Origin: Rhizobiales bacterium 65-79
Lineage (GTDB): Bacteria; Pseudomonadota; Alphaproteobacteria; Rhizobiales; Rhizobiaceae
Direction of reading: 5' to 3'
Assembly: GCA_001896885.1 (NCBI GenBank)
Contig: MKRJ01000011.1
Span: 16,265-80,264, forward strand
DNA: 64,000 nucleotides
Part shown: in pieces, positions 9,673-17,925 of the stretch
Position numbering within the stretch: the first letter of the stretch is position 1
Layout of the letters: the number at the start of each line of letters is the position of its first letter
Translations under genes and position numbers: made by a program
The notes under the pieces: generated by a model
Told to the model about the DNA's origin: nothing
Databases searched by the model: none
Seen by the model: only the letters and a program-made list of their open reading frames with translations

Positions 9673-10441
9673 ACACACCTTGAGCCCGGCGGAGCAGCTT
9701 GGCCTGTTGCTGGCCAAATGCGCTGACTCCGGAAGGGTTATCAGCGTAGCAGAGATCGAAGCTGGCCACCTGCTCCCACAAAACGTGGAGCAAGCGATGC
9801 GGGCCCAGGCGGTGGCCTCGGCGGGGCACCCTGTCGCAGGCTGGAAGGTGGCGATCGGGCCTGAAGGAATGCCGGTCGCCGCCCCGCTCCTCGATATTGC
9901 GAATGCGGAGAGCCACAACGAGGTCCGGCGACAGAATTCGAATCCTGTCGCCGTCGAGGTCGAGATCGCGTTCCGACTCGGTTCCGACATTGTGCCAGGA
10001 AGGAGCTACAGCCGGGAAGATATTCGCCGGCGCGTTGACTCGGTGCATATCGGAGTAGAACTGATCGGGCCGCGGTTGGTAGAAGGCGACAAGGCGCCAT
10101 TCCCGCTTTTCCTGGCCGACAGGCTCGGCAATGGGGGGTATGTCGTCGGTCCGGAACTCGAGTCGGGCGCGATTGATCTCTTGATGTCCGGTAGCGAACC
10201 TCTTCCCGCAATGAGTGTCTGTGTCGACGGTAGGGAAATCCTCAACGTTCGGCCGCACCATCCGAATGGCGACCCCCTCGCGCCACTGGTCGCCTATGCC
10301 AATGCACAGATCGACCAGCTTGGAGGACTGCGTCGGGGACAGTTCGTCACCACGGGAAGCCTGTGCGGTGTGTTGCCGGTCAGCAAACCGCAAATGCTGT
10401 GCATCGAATGGCTTCGCAAGCTATTGGTGCGATTTGGCTAG
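9629..10441 (+). CDS. 2-keto-4-pentenoate hydratase/4-oxalocrotonate decarboxylase-family protein (MhpD-like)
   Basis: The protein has 270 residues. The sequence from about residue 15 (LSPAEQLGLLLAKCADSG) to the end follows the MhpD/DmpE/DmpH family: SAGHPVAGWKVAIG, the acidic EVEIAFRLGSDI (metal-binding EVE/E region) and the C-terminal GQFVTTGSLCGVLPV. These enzymes hydrate or decarboxylate 2-oxo-alkenoates after aromatic meta-cleavage. It overlaps the preceding gene by 44 bases at the chosen ATG; a TTG at 9665 would reduce the overlap. It is the last gene of the left catabolic block. Confidence 0.8.
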   Translation: MNFPSSIFRLPPLSEHTLSPAEQLGLLLAKCADSGRVISVAEIEAGHLLPQNVEQAMRAQAVASAGHPVAGWKVAIGPEGMPVAAPLLDIANAESHNEVRRQNSNPVAVEVEIAFRLGSDIVPGRSYSREDIRRRVDSVHIGVELIGPRLVEGDKAPFPLFLADRLGNGGYVVGPELESGAIDLLMSGSEPLPAMSVCVDGREILNVRPHHPNGDPLAPLVAYANAQIDQLGGLRRGQFVTTGSLCGVLPVSKPQMLCIEWLRKLLVRFG

Positions 10442-10653
10442 GTAGGCAGGCCCTCTTCCGGCTTCTGATCGAGCGGTGTGGATCAGCCAGGCCATCGCAA
10501 GTCCGGGGCGGAGCGGTTCGCGAATTACCGGCCGGTTATCCGCCGGCAGGGTTGCCAGTCGTGACTGCGCGCTGCGATGGGCGATGGAAGCTTACGGTGA
10601 TCCGGCTTGACGGCTGATCGGCAATGGTCGGCCGGGACCGATGCATGGAATTA

Positions 10654-11886
10654 TCAGGCGTTGGCCTTGGCTTTTGAAAGCACATAGAACCCGACATCAA
10701 TGATCCCGGTCCTGAAACCAGCCTCGCAATAGCACAGATAATATTCCCACAGCCGCCGGAACCGCGCGGGAAAACCCATCGCCTCGACCTTCGGCCATGA
10801 TTCCCGAAAAAGTCTGCGCCACTCGGCCAGCGTCGTTGCGTAGCTTGCGCCGAAATGTTGCATCGAAACCGGATCGAGGCCCGCAGCCACGGCGTGCTCT
10901 GCGATGATGCTTTTGGTCGGCAGCATGCCGCCCGGGAAAATATAGCGCTGGATGAAATCCGGCGTAGCGCGATAGCTTTCAAAACGCGCCTCGTCGATGG
11001 TGATCACCTGGAGGACGGCAGTGCCGCCGGTTTTCAGGCGCTCATGCAATGTCCTGAAATAGACAGGCCAGTAAGTCTCGCCGACGGCCTCCAGCATCTC
11101 GATCGAAACGATCCTGTCGTAGGTGCCTTCGACGTCGCGATAGTCCGTCCGTTCCAGCGAGATCTTTCCTGAAAGATTTTCCTGCTGCACGCGCTGCCGG
11201 GCAAAGGCCAGTTGCTCGCGGGACAGCGTAATACCGGTGACGCGGGCTCCGGCGCGGGCGAGCTTCAGGGCCAATGCTCCCCAGCCGCAGCCGATCTCGA
11301 GCACGTTCTCGCCGCCGCGCAGGTCCATGAGCCCAACGACCCGGTCGAGCTTGGCCTCCTGGGCGTCGTCGAGCGTCTGGCCCGGATGCTCGTAGAGCGC
11401 CGAGGAATAGGTCATGCCCTTATCGAGCCAGCACCGGTAAAAATCGTTGCCGAGATCGTAGTGGAACGCGATGTTCCTGCGGCTGCCCGACCTGCTGTTC
11501 GTCCGCATGAGATGCCGGAGGCGATTGAGCATCCGGACGGGCCAGAATCCGGAAATCCGCTTGTCGAGCAGCGTGATGTTGCGCCCCGCCAGTTCCAGAA
11601 ACGCGGCAAGGTCGGGGCTCGACCAGTCCCCCTCTATATAGGCTTCGGCGAAGCCGATATCGCCCTGGCTGACAAGCCGCCGCAACGCGCGCCAGCGATG
11701 GAGGACGAGCGTCGCATGATTTCCCGGCCTTGTCCCGCGATGCTCGATCCGGTTGCCGGATGGCAGGACGACCGTGATATGGCCAGCTTCGATCTGCGCG
11801 ACGACACGGCGCAACAGGCGCGCGGCCAGGCCTTCCCCGCTGCGGCCTATGTCCTTTGCTTCCCGGATTCCGCTATCGGAGGACAT
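10654..11886 (-). CDS. Cyclopropane-fatty-acyl-phospholipid synthase-family SAM methyltransferase
   Basis: ATG 11886 (MSSDSGIREAKD) overlaps the end of the DUF1365 gene by 14 bases; the frame is open to 11928. About 410 residues. The SAM-binding motif is VLEIGCGWGALALKLA, with CFA-family motifs HYDLGNDFYRCWLD, MTYSSALYE and FIQRYIFPGGMLP. It should transfer a methylene or methyl group from SAM to unsaturated membrane acyl chains. It is last in a three-gene operon with an FAD oxidase and a DUF1365 protein, driven by an RpoE-type promoter (14107-14136). A second CFA-type enzyme sits in the divergent operon. Confidence 0.92.
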   Translation of the reverse strand: MSSDSGIREAKDIGRSGEGLAARLLRRVVAQIEAGHITVVLPSGNRIEHRGTRPGNHATLVLHRWRALRRLVSQGDIGFAEAYIEGDWSSPDLAAFLELAGRNITLLDKRISGFWPVRMLNRLRHLMRTNSRSGSRRNIAFHYDLGNDFYRCWLDKGMTYSSALYEHPGQTLDDAQEAKLDRVVGLMDLRGGENVLEIGCGWGALALKLARAGARVTGITLSREQLAFARQRVQQENLSGKISLERTDYRDVEGTYDRIVSIEMLEAVGETYWPVYFRTLHERLKTGGTAVLQVITIDEARFESYRATPDFIQRYIFPGGMLPTKSIIAEHAVAAGLDPVSMQHFGASYATTLAEWRRLFRESWPKVEAMGFPARFRRLWEYYLCYCEAGFRTGIIDVGFYVLSKAKANA

Positions 11887-12697
11887 TCGTGCTGTCCTTT
11901 GCCGGACGGACGCCGGCTTGCTCGACATTGAGGCCGAGGGTGACCGGCCGATCGGGCGGCGACGGGCGATGCTGCAGGCGGATGCCCTTGAGCCGGATCA
12001 GCAGCGCCTCCCAGTAGATGCCGACGATCACTTTCAGGGTCAGCAGCGGATAGGCGCAGAAGGCGCGCGCCAGGGCCGCGTCGGTCAGTTCCTGCCGGGT
12101 CGCGGCGAGCTTGGCGACGATCAGCGGTCCTTGCGCATCGCGGCCGATGACTGAAACCGCCAGTTGCCTTCCCGGAGGCACGACGGAAAAGGAATAGGCC
12201 ATGTCGGTGCCCATGAACGGCGAGACATAGAAGGATTTCGGGCTTTCCTGCCGGATCGCGCCTTTCATGCCGGCGGGCACGGGGATGAGGTAGTTGTGGC
12301 GCTGTCCGAAGGTGTTGTTGACTTCGTAGAAGATGGCCGAAAGCGAGCCGTTCTTCCTATGGCAGAAATAGATGCTGAGCGGGTTGAAGGCGTATCCCAG
12401 GATGCGCGGCATGGTGAGCAGCCGGATCGGACCGCCGCATTCGATGCCCGCTTCCTGCAAATGCCGCTCGATCCTGCCGCGCGGCGAAACGGACGCTCCC
12501 TCGCCATGGTCGGAATCGTGAAAGCTGAACAGGTTGAAGCGGTTGCGCGAGAAGAGGCGCAGCCCGCCCGCCAGCGCGTCGATCTCGTCGAGATCGAGCA
12601 GCAGGTAGAAAATGCTGTAGCGCAGCCTGTGTTCTCTTGGCCGCAACCGATGATGCATCACCGAACCGGTGTAGAGCGCTGATTGTAGGCCCGGCAT
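11873..12697 (-). CDS. DUF1365 family protein
   Basis: The protein has 274 residues. The opening SALYTGSVMHHRLRPREHRL and the internal RILGYAFNPLSIYFCH are hallmarks of DUF1365 (COG3496), a family found almost always next to an FAD oxidase and a CFA-type methyltransferase, as here. The start overlaps the oxidase stop (TGATG at 12697). The biochemical role is not firmly established. Its operon and the linked RpoE-ChrR system point to modification of membrane fatty acids during photo-oxidative stress (inference). Confidence 0.88.
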   Translation of the reverse strand: MPGLQSALYTGSVMHHRLRPREHRLRYSIFYLLLDLDEIDALAGGLRLFSRNRFNLFSFHDSDHGEGASVSPRGRIERHLQEAGIECGGPIRLLTMPRILGYAFNPLSIYFCHRKNGSLSAIFYEVNNTFGQRHNYLIPVPAGMKGAIRQESPKSFYVSPFMGTDMAYSFSVVPPGRQLAVSVIGRDAQGPLIVAKLAATRQELTDAALARAFCAYPLLTLKVIVGIYWEALLIRLKGIRLQHRPSPPDRPVTLGLNVEQAGVRPAKDSTNVLR

Positions 12698-14076
12698 CAG
12701 GCCGCCTCCATCTGGACCGGGGCCAGCCGAGCCTCATGGAGGTGGATGCGGCCGGACTCGTTCGGAACGGTCCATGGGCGCCGCAGGCCGCCGAGCGCCT
12801 CGGCGACGGCAAGGCCGGCCTGCAATCCGTCCTCGTGGAAGCCCGCGCCGAAATAGGCGCCGCAAAACCACCTGTTGCGCCCGCCCTGGAGCGACCAAAG
12901 CTCCCTCTGGGCCAGCGTCGCCCGGCCATCGAAGCGGGGATGGCTGTAGCGCATCTGCCGCAACATCGCGCCGGGTTCGATCTCGCGGTGCGGATTGAGC
13001 GTCACGAACAGCGGGCGATCGCTCTCGATGCCCTGAAGGCGGTTCATCCAGTAGGTGACGGCGAGCCTGCGACCTTCGTCGTCTTGCCTCGTCATGTAGT
13101 TCCAGCTCGACCAGACCCGGCGCCGCCGCGGCATCAGGCGCGGGTCGGAATGAAGAACTGCATCGTTGTCGGTATATCGAAACGAACCGAGCAGCCGCCT
13201 TTCTTCGTCGCTCGGGTCGGCAAGCATTTCGAGCGCCTGATCCGCATGGGTGGCGATCACCACATGGTCGAAACGGCGACGCTGGCCGTCATGACCGACG
13301 AGTTCGGCACCGTTCGCCGTGCGGGCAACCTGCTTTACCGGATAGTTGGAAACGATCTCGGTTATGCTGTCCGCGATCGCCCGCACGTAGGATTTGCTGC
13401 CGCCGGCAATTGTCCGCCAGACGGGCCGGCCGGAAAGCTTGAGCAGGCCGTGGGTTTCGCAGAATCGGATGAACGAAGCCGCCGGATAGGCGCCGATGCT
13501 CGCGGCAGGCGTCGACCAGATGGCCGCCGCCATGGGATAGAGATGATCGTTTCGAAAGCCCGCGCCGTAGCCGCCGGCGTCGAGATACTCGTCAAGCGTC
13601 ATCATGCCCAGAGCCGCCACGTCGCGCGGCGCCTCGCGGTAGAATCGGACCAGATCGCGCAGCATCAGCCAAAATCGCGGGCTGATGGCGTTTCGGCCCT
13701 GCGCGAACAGGCCTGCAAGGCCGGTTCCCGAATATTCGAGCCGGCCATCGTCGAGCGATACGGCAAATGACATATCCGAGCGCCTGGTGGCGACGCCGAT
13801 ATGCTGGAGGAGTGCCGTCAGGTTTGGATAGGTGTCCTGGTTGAACACGATAAAGCCGGTATCGATCGCGGCCCCTTCGGCATCGACCGTGTTGCTGTGC
13901 CCGCCGAGGCGACCATCGGCCTCATAAAGGACAACGCGATGTCGTTTGGAAAGCAGCCACGCTGCGGACAGGCCGGAAATCCCGCTCCCGACGACGGCGA
14001 TGTCGAGGCTTCTGTGCGGCGTCGCAACCCGGTTAAGGCCGTTCATTGCGTCACCGGCAGCATTCTTTCCCCTCAA
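12697..14076 (-). CDS. FAD-dependent NAD(P)-binding/amine-oxidase-like protein (COG2907)
   Basis: The dinucleotide-binding motif VVGSGISGLSAAW is followed by RHRVVLYEADGRLGGHSNTV, the usual FAD-oxidoreductase opening. About 459 residues. Start choice: the frame is open to 14106, but the RpoE-type -10 occupies 14107-14112, so transcription should begin near 14100. TTG 14076 has GGAGG eight bases upstream; ATG 14091 and ATG 14046 are alternatives. It heads the oxidase-DUF1365-CFA operon. Family members act on unsaturated or methylated fatty-acyl chains in RpoE regulons of phototrophs (recalled family knowledge); the exact reaction here is inferred. Confidence 0.88.
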   Translation of the reverse strand: MRGKNAAGDAMNGLNRVATPHRSLDIAVVGSGISGLSAAWLLSKRHRVVLYEADGRLGGHSNTVDAEGAAIDTGFIVFNQDTYPNLTALLQHIGVATRRSDMSFAVSLDDGRLEYSGTGLAGLFAQGRNAISPRFWLMLRDLVRFYREAPRDVAALGMMTLDEYLDAGGYGAGFRNDHLYPMAAAIWSTPAASIGAYPAASFIRFCETHGLLKLSGRPVWRTIAGGSKSYVRAIADSITEIVSNYPVKQVARTANGAELVGHDGQRRRFDHVVIATHADQALEMLADPSDEERRLLGSFRYTDNDAVLHSDPRLMPRRRRVWSSWNYMTRQDDEGRRLAVTYWMNRLQGIESDRPLFVTLNPHREIEPGAMLRQMRYSHPRFDGRATLAQRELWSLQGGRNRWFCGAYFGAGFHEDGLQAGLAVAEALGGLRRPWTVPNESGRIHLHEARLAPVQMEAA

Positions 14077-14106
14077 GGGATTTTCCTCCATTCGCCAAGC
14101 TGCCAA

Positions 14107-14136
14107 TGTTTACGAAGCCCCGTCGGCATTAGATCA
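14107..14136 (-). promoter_or_regulatory. RpoE (ECF11)-type promoter for the FAD oxidase-DUF1365-CFA operon
   Basis: Read on the minus strand, TGATCT (14136-14131), an 18-base spacer and TAAACA (14112-14107) form a near match to the TGATC-N18-TA promoter recognised by Rhodobacter-type RpoE. It lies just upstream of the oxidase gene and back-to-back with the rpoE promoter; the two -35 hexamers are separated by nine bases. Confidence 0.75.
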
Positions 14137-14145
14137 CCTCGGACG

Positions 14146-14175
14146 TGATCCGAATGGGGAAGGCAGGCGTATGAA
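14146..14175 (+). promoter_or_regulatory. RpoE (ECF11)-type autoregulatory promoter of rpoE-chrR
   Basis: TGATCC (14146-14151), an 18-base spacer and TATGAA (14170-14175) match the RpoE consensus form. The predicted transcript start is near 14182, which argues that translation starts downstream (TTG 14254, with a GGAGG/GAGG region 9-14 bases before it). The arrangement indicates autoregulation of the sigma factor. Confidence 0.75.
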
Positions 14176-14253
14176 GGGCAAATGGATGCCGCAGGACCAC
14201 ATCTTCCCGACAGGCTCGCAGAGCAGGTCCGTCCGGAGGCGAGGCTCATCGTC

Positions 14254-14835
14254 TTGAATGGGGCCAGGCAAAAAGAGGTGCTGCCCTCTCCTGAAGAACT
14301 GACCCGCCTGCTGGAGGCTGTGGCGCAGGCTCGGGACCGGAACGCGTTCGCGCGGTTGTTCGCCTATTTCGCGCCGCGTGTGAAAAGTTTTCTCATCCGC
14401 TCCGGCCTGACGGACGCGGTTGCCGAGGAAGTGACGCAGGAAGTCATGATCGCGGTCTGGCGAAAGGCATCTTATTTCGATCCCGGTCGGGGCGGGGCAT
14501 CGACATGGGTATTCACGATTGCCCGCAACAGAAGGATCGACCGGCTACGGCGCTCGCGCCTCCGGACGACCGATCATTTCCTGGATCCGAGCGACGAGCC
14601 CGACACACCGCCGTCGGGCGAAGATATCGCGCTCATGACAGAACGTGAAAAGGGGGTGCGGAAGGCGCTGGCGACCTTGTCGAGCGAACAGGCGACCATC
14701 GTGAGGCTTTCCTTCTTTTCCGAAAAGCCGCACGCCGAGATCGCCCGGGAACTTGGCATCCCGCTCGGCACCGTGAAATCCCGCGTCCGTCTGGCATTGA
14801 ACCGGCTGCGGACCCTGTTGGACAACGATCCATGA
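14254..14835 (+). CDS. rpoE: ECF RNA polymerase sigma factor, RpoE/ECF11 type (singlet-oxygen response)
   Basis: TTG 14254 gives a 193-residue protein whose N-terminal length matches Rhodobacter RpoE; the frame is open from ATG 14182. Sigma region 2 (FARLFAYFAPRVKSFLIRSG to WVFTIARNRRIDRLRRSR) and region 4 (ALATLSSEQATIVRLSFF to GIPLGTVKSRVRLALNRLR) are intact. It overlaps the ChrR gene by four bases, the classic sigma/anti-sigma pairing. It should direct transcription from TGATC-N18-TA promoters when singlet oxygen, made by bacteriochlorophyll in light and air, triggers ChrR release. Confidence 0.93.
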   Translation: MNGARQKEVLPSPEELTRLLEAVAQARDRNAFARLFAYFAPRVKSFLIRSGLTDAVAEEVTQEVMIAVWRKASYFDPGRGGASTWVFTIARNRRIDRLRRSRLRTTDHFLDPSDEPDTPPSGEDIALMTEREKGVRKALATLSSEQATIVRLSFFSEKPHAEIARELGIPLGTVKSRVRLALNRLRTLLDNDP

Positions 14836-15482
14836 CGATCGCCCATCATCCGAGCGACGAAACGCTCCTGCGCCTTGCCGCCGGGACATTGGGCGCCGGA
14901 CCGGCGCTGGTCGTAGCCGTTCACCTCGAAGGCTGCGCGGCCTGCCGCGAGCGCCTGGCCGGGCTCGAGGCCGTCGGCGGCGCGATCCTTCACGAGATGC
15001 CGCCGGCTCCGCTGTCCGCGGACTTGTTCGGGCGCACCATGGAACGGCTCGAAGGCATGCCGCCCACGCCGGTACAGGACCGGGTGCCGAAAAGGCAGCC
15101 GGCACTTGGAATAGATCTGCCCCGGGCGATGCGCCGTTGCGATGTCGGACCGTGGCGATGGCTGGGACCGGGCTTCAAGTGGAGCAAGGTGGGGATTGCC
15201 GGGGATCCGGAGGCCAAGGTCATGCTGCTTAAAGGCAGGGCAGGGCTTCATCTGCCTGCGCACGGTCATACCGGCCTGGAGTTCATGCAAGTCCTGTCCG
15301 GATCGCTGTCGGACGAACGCGGCCAGTACTTCCCGGGCGATCTCGACGAAGCCGACGACCAGGTCGATCACCGGCCGGTGGTGGGACAGGATTCGGACTG
15401 CGTCTGCCTTGCCGCCCTGGAGGGCGACACGCGCCTCCATGGGTGGCTGGGGCGTCTTTTGCGTCCGATCGTCGGGTTTTGA
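14832..15482 (+). CDS. chrR: ChrR-type zinc anti-sigma factor with C-terminal cupin domain
   Basis: The protein has 216 residues. The N-terminal anti-sigma domain has the zinc ligands at exactly the positions known for R. sphaeroides ChrR: His6, His31, Cys35 and Cys38 (HLEGCAAC). The C-terminal cupin (about residues 105-200) keeps a His-X-His-X3-Glu cluster (His144, His146, Glu150) and His180, the second metal site needed for singlet-oxygen response. It overlaps rpoE by four bases. It sequesters RpoE in the cytoplasm until singlet oxygen appears. Confidence 0.94.
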   Translation: MTIAHHPSDETLLRLAAGTLGAGPALVVAVHLEGCAACRERLAGLEAVGGAILHEMPPAPLSADLFGRTMERLEGMPPTPVQDRVPKRQPALGIDLPRAMRRCDVGPWRWLGPGFKWSKVGIAGDPEAKVMLLKGRAGLHLPAHGHTGLEFMQVLSGSLSDERGQYFPGDLDEADDQVDHRPVVGQDSDCVCLAALEGDTRLHGWLGRLLRPIVGF

Positions 15483-15485
15483 GCC

Positions 15486-16325
15486 ATGGCTGGCACGGCG
15501 ATTGTCGCCTTGATCGTGCTGGCGGCTTGTCTTTCGCTGACCATGGCGGGGGCCTGGCTGGTCGCGCTTTGGACCGGTCGTTCGGGCTGGATCGACGCGA
15601 TCTGGTCCTTCGCCACCGGCGGTTTCGGTGCCGCGGCCGCCCTTGTTCCTTTCGCGGGCGGCGAAGTCTCGCCACGGCAAATGCTTGTCGCGGCGCTGGC
15701 GCTTGCCTGGTCGCTGCGGCTTGGCATCCACATCGCGATACGCACCGCTCATGGCGGCGACGACCCGCGATATCGGCAACTTCGGGAGGAGTGGGGCCGC
15801 GCATTCAAGCCCCGCCTGTTCTGGTTTCTGCAGATCCAGGCATTGGCCGCGCTGGTGCTGGCCCTGTCGATCGCGATCGCGGCGCACAATGCGGCGCCCG
15901 CCCCGAGATTGTCGGACTGGCTCGGGAGCGCCGTCCTGATCGTGGCTGTCATCGGGGAAGCGATCGCCGACCGCCAGCTTTCGACGTTTCGCTCCGATCC
16001 CGGGAACAAGGGGAAGGTTTGTGACGTCGGGCTTTGGGGAATGTCCCGCCACCCGAACTATTTCTTCGAATGGCTGGGCTGGCTCGCCTATGCCGTCATC
16101 GCCCTTGATTTCTCGGGCGCCTATCCATGGGGCTGGCTGGCTGTTGCCGGACCTTTGCTGATGTATTGGCTGCTTGTGCATGTCTCCGGCATTCCGCCTC
16201 TCGAGGCGCATATGCTGCGCTCGCGCGGCGAGGCCTTTCGCGACTACCAGCAACGCGTCAACGCCTTCTGGCCGGGTCCGGCGAGCGACGCGGCCGCCGT
16301 CAGCGATGATGGCGTTTCCAGATGA
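15486..16325 (+). CDS. DUF1295 membrane protein (steroid 5-alpha-reductase-like superfamily)
   Basis: The protein has 279 residues with about seven hydrophobic segments. The C-terminal signature VGLWGMSRHPNYFFEWLGWL is diagnostic of DUF1295/ICMT-like integral membrane reductases or methyltransferases. It lies three bases after chrR and overlaps the next gene by four bases, so it is in the rpoE-chrR operon. DUF1295 members frequently accompany CFA-type genes and may reduce or modify lipid double bonds. The activity has not been deduced from sequence here. Confidence 0.88.
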   Translation: MAGTAIVALIVLAACLSLTMAGAWLVALWTGRSGWIDAIWSFATGGFGAAAALVPFAGGEVSPRQMLVAALALAWSLRLGIHIAIRTAHGGDDPRYRQLREEWGRAFKPRLFWFLQIQALAALVLALSIAIAAHNAAPAPRLSDWLGSAVLIVAVIGEAIADRQLSTFRSDPGNKGKVCDVGLWGMSRHPNYFFEWLGWLAYAVIALDFSGAYPWGWLAVAGPLLMYWLLVHVSGIPPLEAHMLRSRGEAFRDYQQRVNAFWPGPASDAAAVSDDGVSR

Positions 16326-17356
16326 GCCTGATTTCATCGACAATCCGCGTCGCGGAGCGTGGCCCGCTTCCCGATCCGTTGATGCGCATGGGGATCGGGT
16401 TCCTGGTCGGGCGCACGCGCAGAAAGCTTGCCGCGGCGACGGACGAGCAGGAAGAGAATTTCGCGCGCGCCATGGCGGAGCATCCCATCGCCGAGCATGC
16501 CGGCGACGCCAACAGGCAGCACTACGAACTGCCGCCCGGATTCTTCGCGCTCACGCTCGGGCCGCGACGCAAATATTCCTGCTGCCTGTACCCGACGGGA
16601 CATGAAACGCTGGCGGAGGCCGAGCGTCTGGCGCTGGACGAGACGGTTGCCCATGCCGGCCTCGCCGACGGCCAGTCGATCCTGGAACTCGGCTGCGGCT
16701 GGGGCTCCTTGACGCTGTTCATGGCGGAGCGCTTCCCGCGGGCCAGCATCACGGCCGTCTCGAATTCGGCGCAGCAACGGCTTCATATCGAGGGAGAGGC
16801 GGCCGCACGCGGCCTCGGCAACATCCGCGTCGTCACCGCCGACATGAACGCCTTCGCACCCGACGGCACCTACGACAGGGTGGTCTCGGTCGAGATGTTC
16901 GAGCACATGTCGAACTGGCAGGCCTTGCTCGCTCGGGTCAAGGCATGGCTCGCACCGCAAGGCAAGCTGTTCGTCCACGTCTTCAGCCACAGGCACAGCC
17001 CTTACCGGTTCGACCACGAAAACGAGGCCGACTGGATCGCGCAGCATTTTTTCACCGGCGGCATCATGCCCAGCCATAACCTGATCCGGCATTTTCCCGA
17101 TTGCTTCGCGGTTGAACGGGATTGGCGCTGGAGCGGCCTCCATTATCGGAAGACGGCGCTGAACTGGCTGGAGCGGTTCGACGCGAACCGCGAGCAGATC
17201 GATCGCATCCTGCGCGAAATCTATGGGCTGGACGCCGCGCTCTGGCGCCGGCGCTGGCGTCTTTTCTACCTGGCGACGGCGGGGCTGTTCGGCCATGCCG
17301 GCGGTGAAGAATGGGGCGTCAGCCACTACCTGCTGCGCCCGACCTCAAGCGAATGA
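16322..17356 (+). CDS. CFA-synthase-like SAM-dependent methyltransferase
   Basis: The protein has 344 residues. The SAM motif SILELGCGWGSLTLFMAERF and the C-terminal region HYRKTALNWLERFDANREQI match the CFA/mycolic-acid methyltransferase family. It is shorter than the enzyme at 10654-11886 because the N-terminal part differs, and the substrate-side motif reads KYSCCLYPTGHETL instead of TYSSALYE. This suggests a different acyl product, possibly simple methylation rather than cyclopropanation (inference). Four-base overlaps link it to the DUF1295 gene before and the membrane protein after. Confidence 0.88.
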   Translation: MSLISSTIRVAERGPLPDPLMRMGIGFLVGRTRRKLAAATDEQEENFARAMAEHPIAEHAGDANRQHYELPPGFFALTLGPRRKYSCCLYPTGHETLAEAERLALDETVAHAGLADGQSILELGCGWGSLTLFMAERFPRASITAVSNSAQQRLHIEGEAAARGLGNIRVVTADMNAFAPDGTYDRVVSVEMFEHMSNWQALLARVKAWLAPQGKLFVHVFSHRHSPYRFDHENEADWIAQHFFTGGIMPSHNLIRHFPDCFAVERDWRWSGLHYRKTALNWLERFDANREQIDRILREIYGLDAALWRRRWRLFYLATAGLFGHAGGEEWGVSHYLLRPTSSE

Positions 17357-17925
17357 CGCCCCTTGATTTGGCCCGCAGGATCTGGCGGCGGGTCGCAGCC
17401 TTCGCCGCCCATGACGATCCCATGGTGGCGGCCTGCAATCTGATCGCGCTGGTCGTCGCCTCCAACCAGCCCTTCTATCCGCTTTATGTCTATTGGACCG
17501 TGGGCGAACACATTTCGCCGACCTTCTTCACGTTCCTGTCGACGCCGTTTTTCCTGGCGGTGCCGGCGGTGGCCAGATGGTCGCCGACGGCAGGCCGCGC
17601 GCTTCTCCCGCTTGCCGGTATCGCCAATACGGTGTTGAGCGCCAAAGTGTTCGGGCAGGCGTCTGGCGTGGAAATCTTTCTCGTGCCCTGCGCGTTGATT
17701 GCCGCGACATTTTTCCGGCCCTCGGAAAGGCTGGTGGCATTCATCCTGATCGGGCTGGCGGCGCTGGTCTATCTCGGGCTCGACGGCACATTCGGCGCGC
17801 CCGTCCATCTCTACTCGGCCTCCGAATACGCGGCGTTCTCCAGGTTGAACGCGCTGAGCGCCGGCACCCTCACGGTGTTCGTCGGGCTTGTCGCCTCGGG
17901 ACTCTCAGGCCGACCGTCAGGATGA
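17353..17925 (+). CDS. Uncharacterised integral membrane protein of the rpoE-chrR operon
   Basis: The start ATG 17353 overlaps the preceding stop (ATGA). The 190-residue product has about five hydrophobic segments (for example ACNLIALVVASNQPFYPLYV and YLGLDGTFGAPVHLYSASEY). I do not recognise a named family. It ends on, and overlaps by nine bases, the convergent DUF2177 gene. Its operon makes it a likely RpoE target, which is inference. Confidence 0.75.
   Translation: MTPLDLARRIWRRVAAFAAHDDPMVAACNLIALVVASNQPFYPLYVYWTVGEHISPTFFTFLSTPFFLAVPAVARWSPTAGRALLPLAGIANTVLSAKVFGQASGVEIFLVPCALIAATFFRPSERLVAFILIGLAALVYLGLDGTFGAPVHLYSASEYAAFSRLNALSAGTLTVFVGLVASGLSGRPSG

Noticed and set aside
14574..16343. 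589-codon minus-strand frame opposite rpoE-chrR-DUF1295
   Set aside because: Antisense shadow; lacks domains and would disrupt a well-formed sigma/anti-sigma operon.
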